From contig SLST01000032.1 in NCBI GenBank assembly GCA_007130265.1, positions 1-6,577 of the forward strand: 6,577 nucleotides of DNA. The letters are read 5' to 3'. The notes below the pieces were generated by a model. That model worked only from the letters and a program-made list of their open reading frames with translations, had not been told where the DNA came from and did no database searches. The position numbers and the translations under genes are program-made. This DNA comes from Spirochaetales bacterium (lineage in GTDB: Bacteria; Spirochaetota; Spirochaetia; DSM-27196; SLST01). This document shows, one piece after another, positions 6,227 to 6,577 of this stretch (positions are counted from its first letter, which is position 1; every line of letters starts with the position of its first letter).

Positions 6227-6273
6227 GCGCGGCTTGCGGGCGCGGCTTGCGGGCGCGGCTTGCGGGCGCGGCT
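6227..6273. repeat. 13-bp tandem repeat between modF and ilvC
   Basis: Three perfect 13-bp units GCGCGGCTTGCGG (6227-6239, 6240-6252, 6253-6265) are followed by a partial fourth, GCGCGGCT (6266-6273), which overlaps two bases of the ilvC stop codon. The array fills most of the 56-bp gap between the convergent stop codons. A perfect 10-bp palindrome CTGCCGGCAG (6218-6227) abuts its left end. No T-run follows on either strand, so it is not an obvious intrinsic terminator. Confidence 0.93.
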
Positions 6274-6577
6274 ACCGCAGCGCCTTCATCCCGCGCATCG
6301 CCTTTCGCAGGCGCGCGCCGACGACCTCCACGCTGTGCGTGCGGATCTTCCGGTTTACCTCGATCAGCTCCACGTTGTCGGTCGTCTGCTCGCCGGGCGA
6401 GCGGCCGATGACCGTGGCGTCGAGCTTCGTCATGAATCCGGAAAGAAGCGGCACGCACCGGTTGGCAAAGAGGTAGCAGCCGTACTCGGCGGTGTCGCTG
6501 ATCACGCGGTTCATCTCGTAGAGCTTCTTGCGCGCGATGAGGTTCGCGATGAGCGGCACCTCGTGCAGCGACTCGTA
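6272..6577 (-). CDS. ilvC: Ketol-acid reductoisomerase, class II, C-terminal 101 residues (5' end outside window)
   Basis: This is the C-terminal part of IlvC, the NADPH- and Mg2+-dependent enzyme that converts acetolactate or acetohydroxybutyrate to dihydroxy acids in valine, leucine and isoleucine synthesis. The frame enters from the right edge as YESLHEVPLIANLIARKKLYEMN, followed by VISDTAEYG. This matches E. coli IlvC from about residue 388. It contains the equivalents of Mg ligands E389 and E393 (both in ESLHE) and substrate-binding S414 (VISDT). The tail TTDNVELIEVNRKIRTHSVEVVG is the C-terminal knotted segment, and the length to the stop (101 against about 104 in E. coli) is normal. 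This is the long class II form rather than the short class I form of many bacteria. The gene is convergent with modF, and its TAG stop is touched by the 13-bp repeat array. Nothing suggests that the gene is broken. Confidence 0.95.
   Translation of the reverse strand, partial: YESLHEVPLIANLIARKKLYEMNRVISDTAEYGCYLFANRCVPLLSGFMTKLDATVIGRSPGEQTTDNVELIEVNRKIRTHSVEVVGARLRKAMRGMKALR

Noticed and set aside
6218..6227. Intrinsic terminator at CTGCCGGCAG
   Set aside because: The palindrome has no loop and no following T-run, so it is noted only as a palindrome.
4530..6458. 642-codon open frame on the minus strand opposite modF
   Set aside because: It is antisense to a clear ABC ATPase, crosses into ilvC and lacks any recognisable domain. 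Its R/A/G/P-rich composition is typical of a shadow frame in GC-rich DNA, and its repeats are just the complement of the 21-bp array.

Overview
The window is a high-GC, gene-dense bacterial segment of ordinary chromosomal character. No rRNA, tRNA, CRISPR array, insertion sequence or phage gene is visible. The organism cannot be named from the sequence. GC-rich codon third positions, an E. coli-type (class II, long-form) ketol-acid reductoisomerase, a ModF-type double ATPase and a phytanoyl-CoA-dioxygenase-family gene inside a sugar-acid operon indicate a free-living high-GC bacterium but do not separate phyla.

Layout. (1) At 3-200 (+) lies the C-terminal half of a HepT-like toxin-family protein whose start is outside the window. 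Its usual catalytic His is Asn. (2) At 212-4578 (-) there are four genes in one direction. Transcription runs leftward: a DUF1537 four-carbon acid-sugar kinase, then a PdxA2-type 4-phospho-acid-sugar dehydrogenase (13-nt overlap), then a phytanoyl-CoA dioxygenase-family Fe(II)/2-oxoglutarate oxygenase, then a D-galactonate-dehydratase-type enolase-superfamily enzyme. A perfect 14-bp dyad in an AT-rich island sits between the second and third genes and is probably an internal operator. (3) At 4647-6215 (+) is a divergent modF-like gene with two fused ABC ATPase domains. Its promoter places transcription initiation at or next to the A of its ATG, so the mRNA is probably leaderless. The linker between its two ATPase domains carries four 21-bp in-frame tandem repeats. 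(4) At 6272-6577 (-) is the C-terminal part of ilvC, convergent with modF. The 56-bp gap between them is largely a 13-bp tandem repeat that runs into the ilvC stop codon.

How the genes may work together. DUF1537 kinases phosphorylate C4 sugar acids such as threonate, erythronate or their 3-oxo forms, and PdxA2 oxidises the 4-phosphate. For D-threonate 4-phosphate this leads to dihydroxyacetone phosphate and CO2. The dehydratase and the oxygenase are not part of the characterised C4 pathways. They suggest an added entry route, for example oxidative unmasking or hydroxylation of an unusual sugar acid, or dehydration of a longer aldonate. This combination is the most likely place in the window for undescribed biochemistry, but the link is inferred from co-direction and spacing only.
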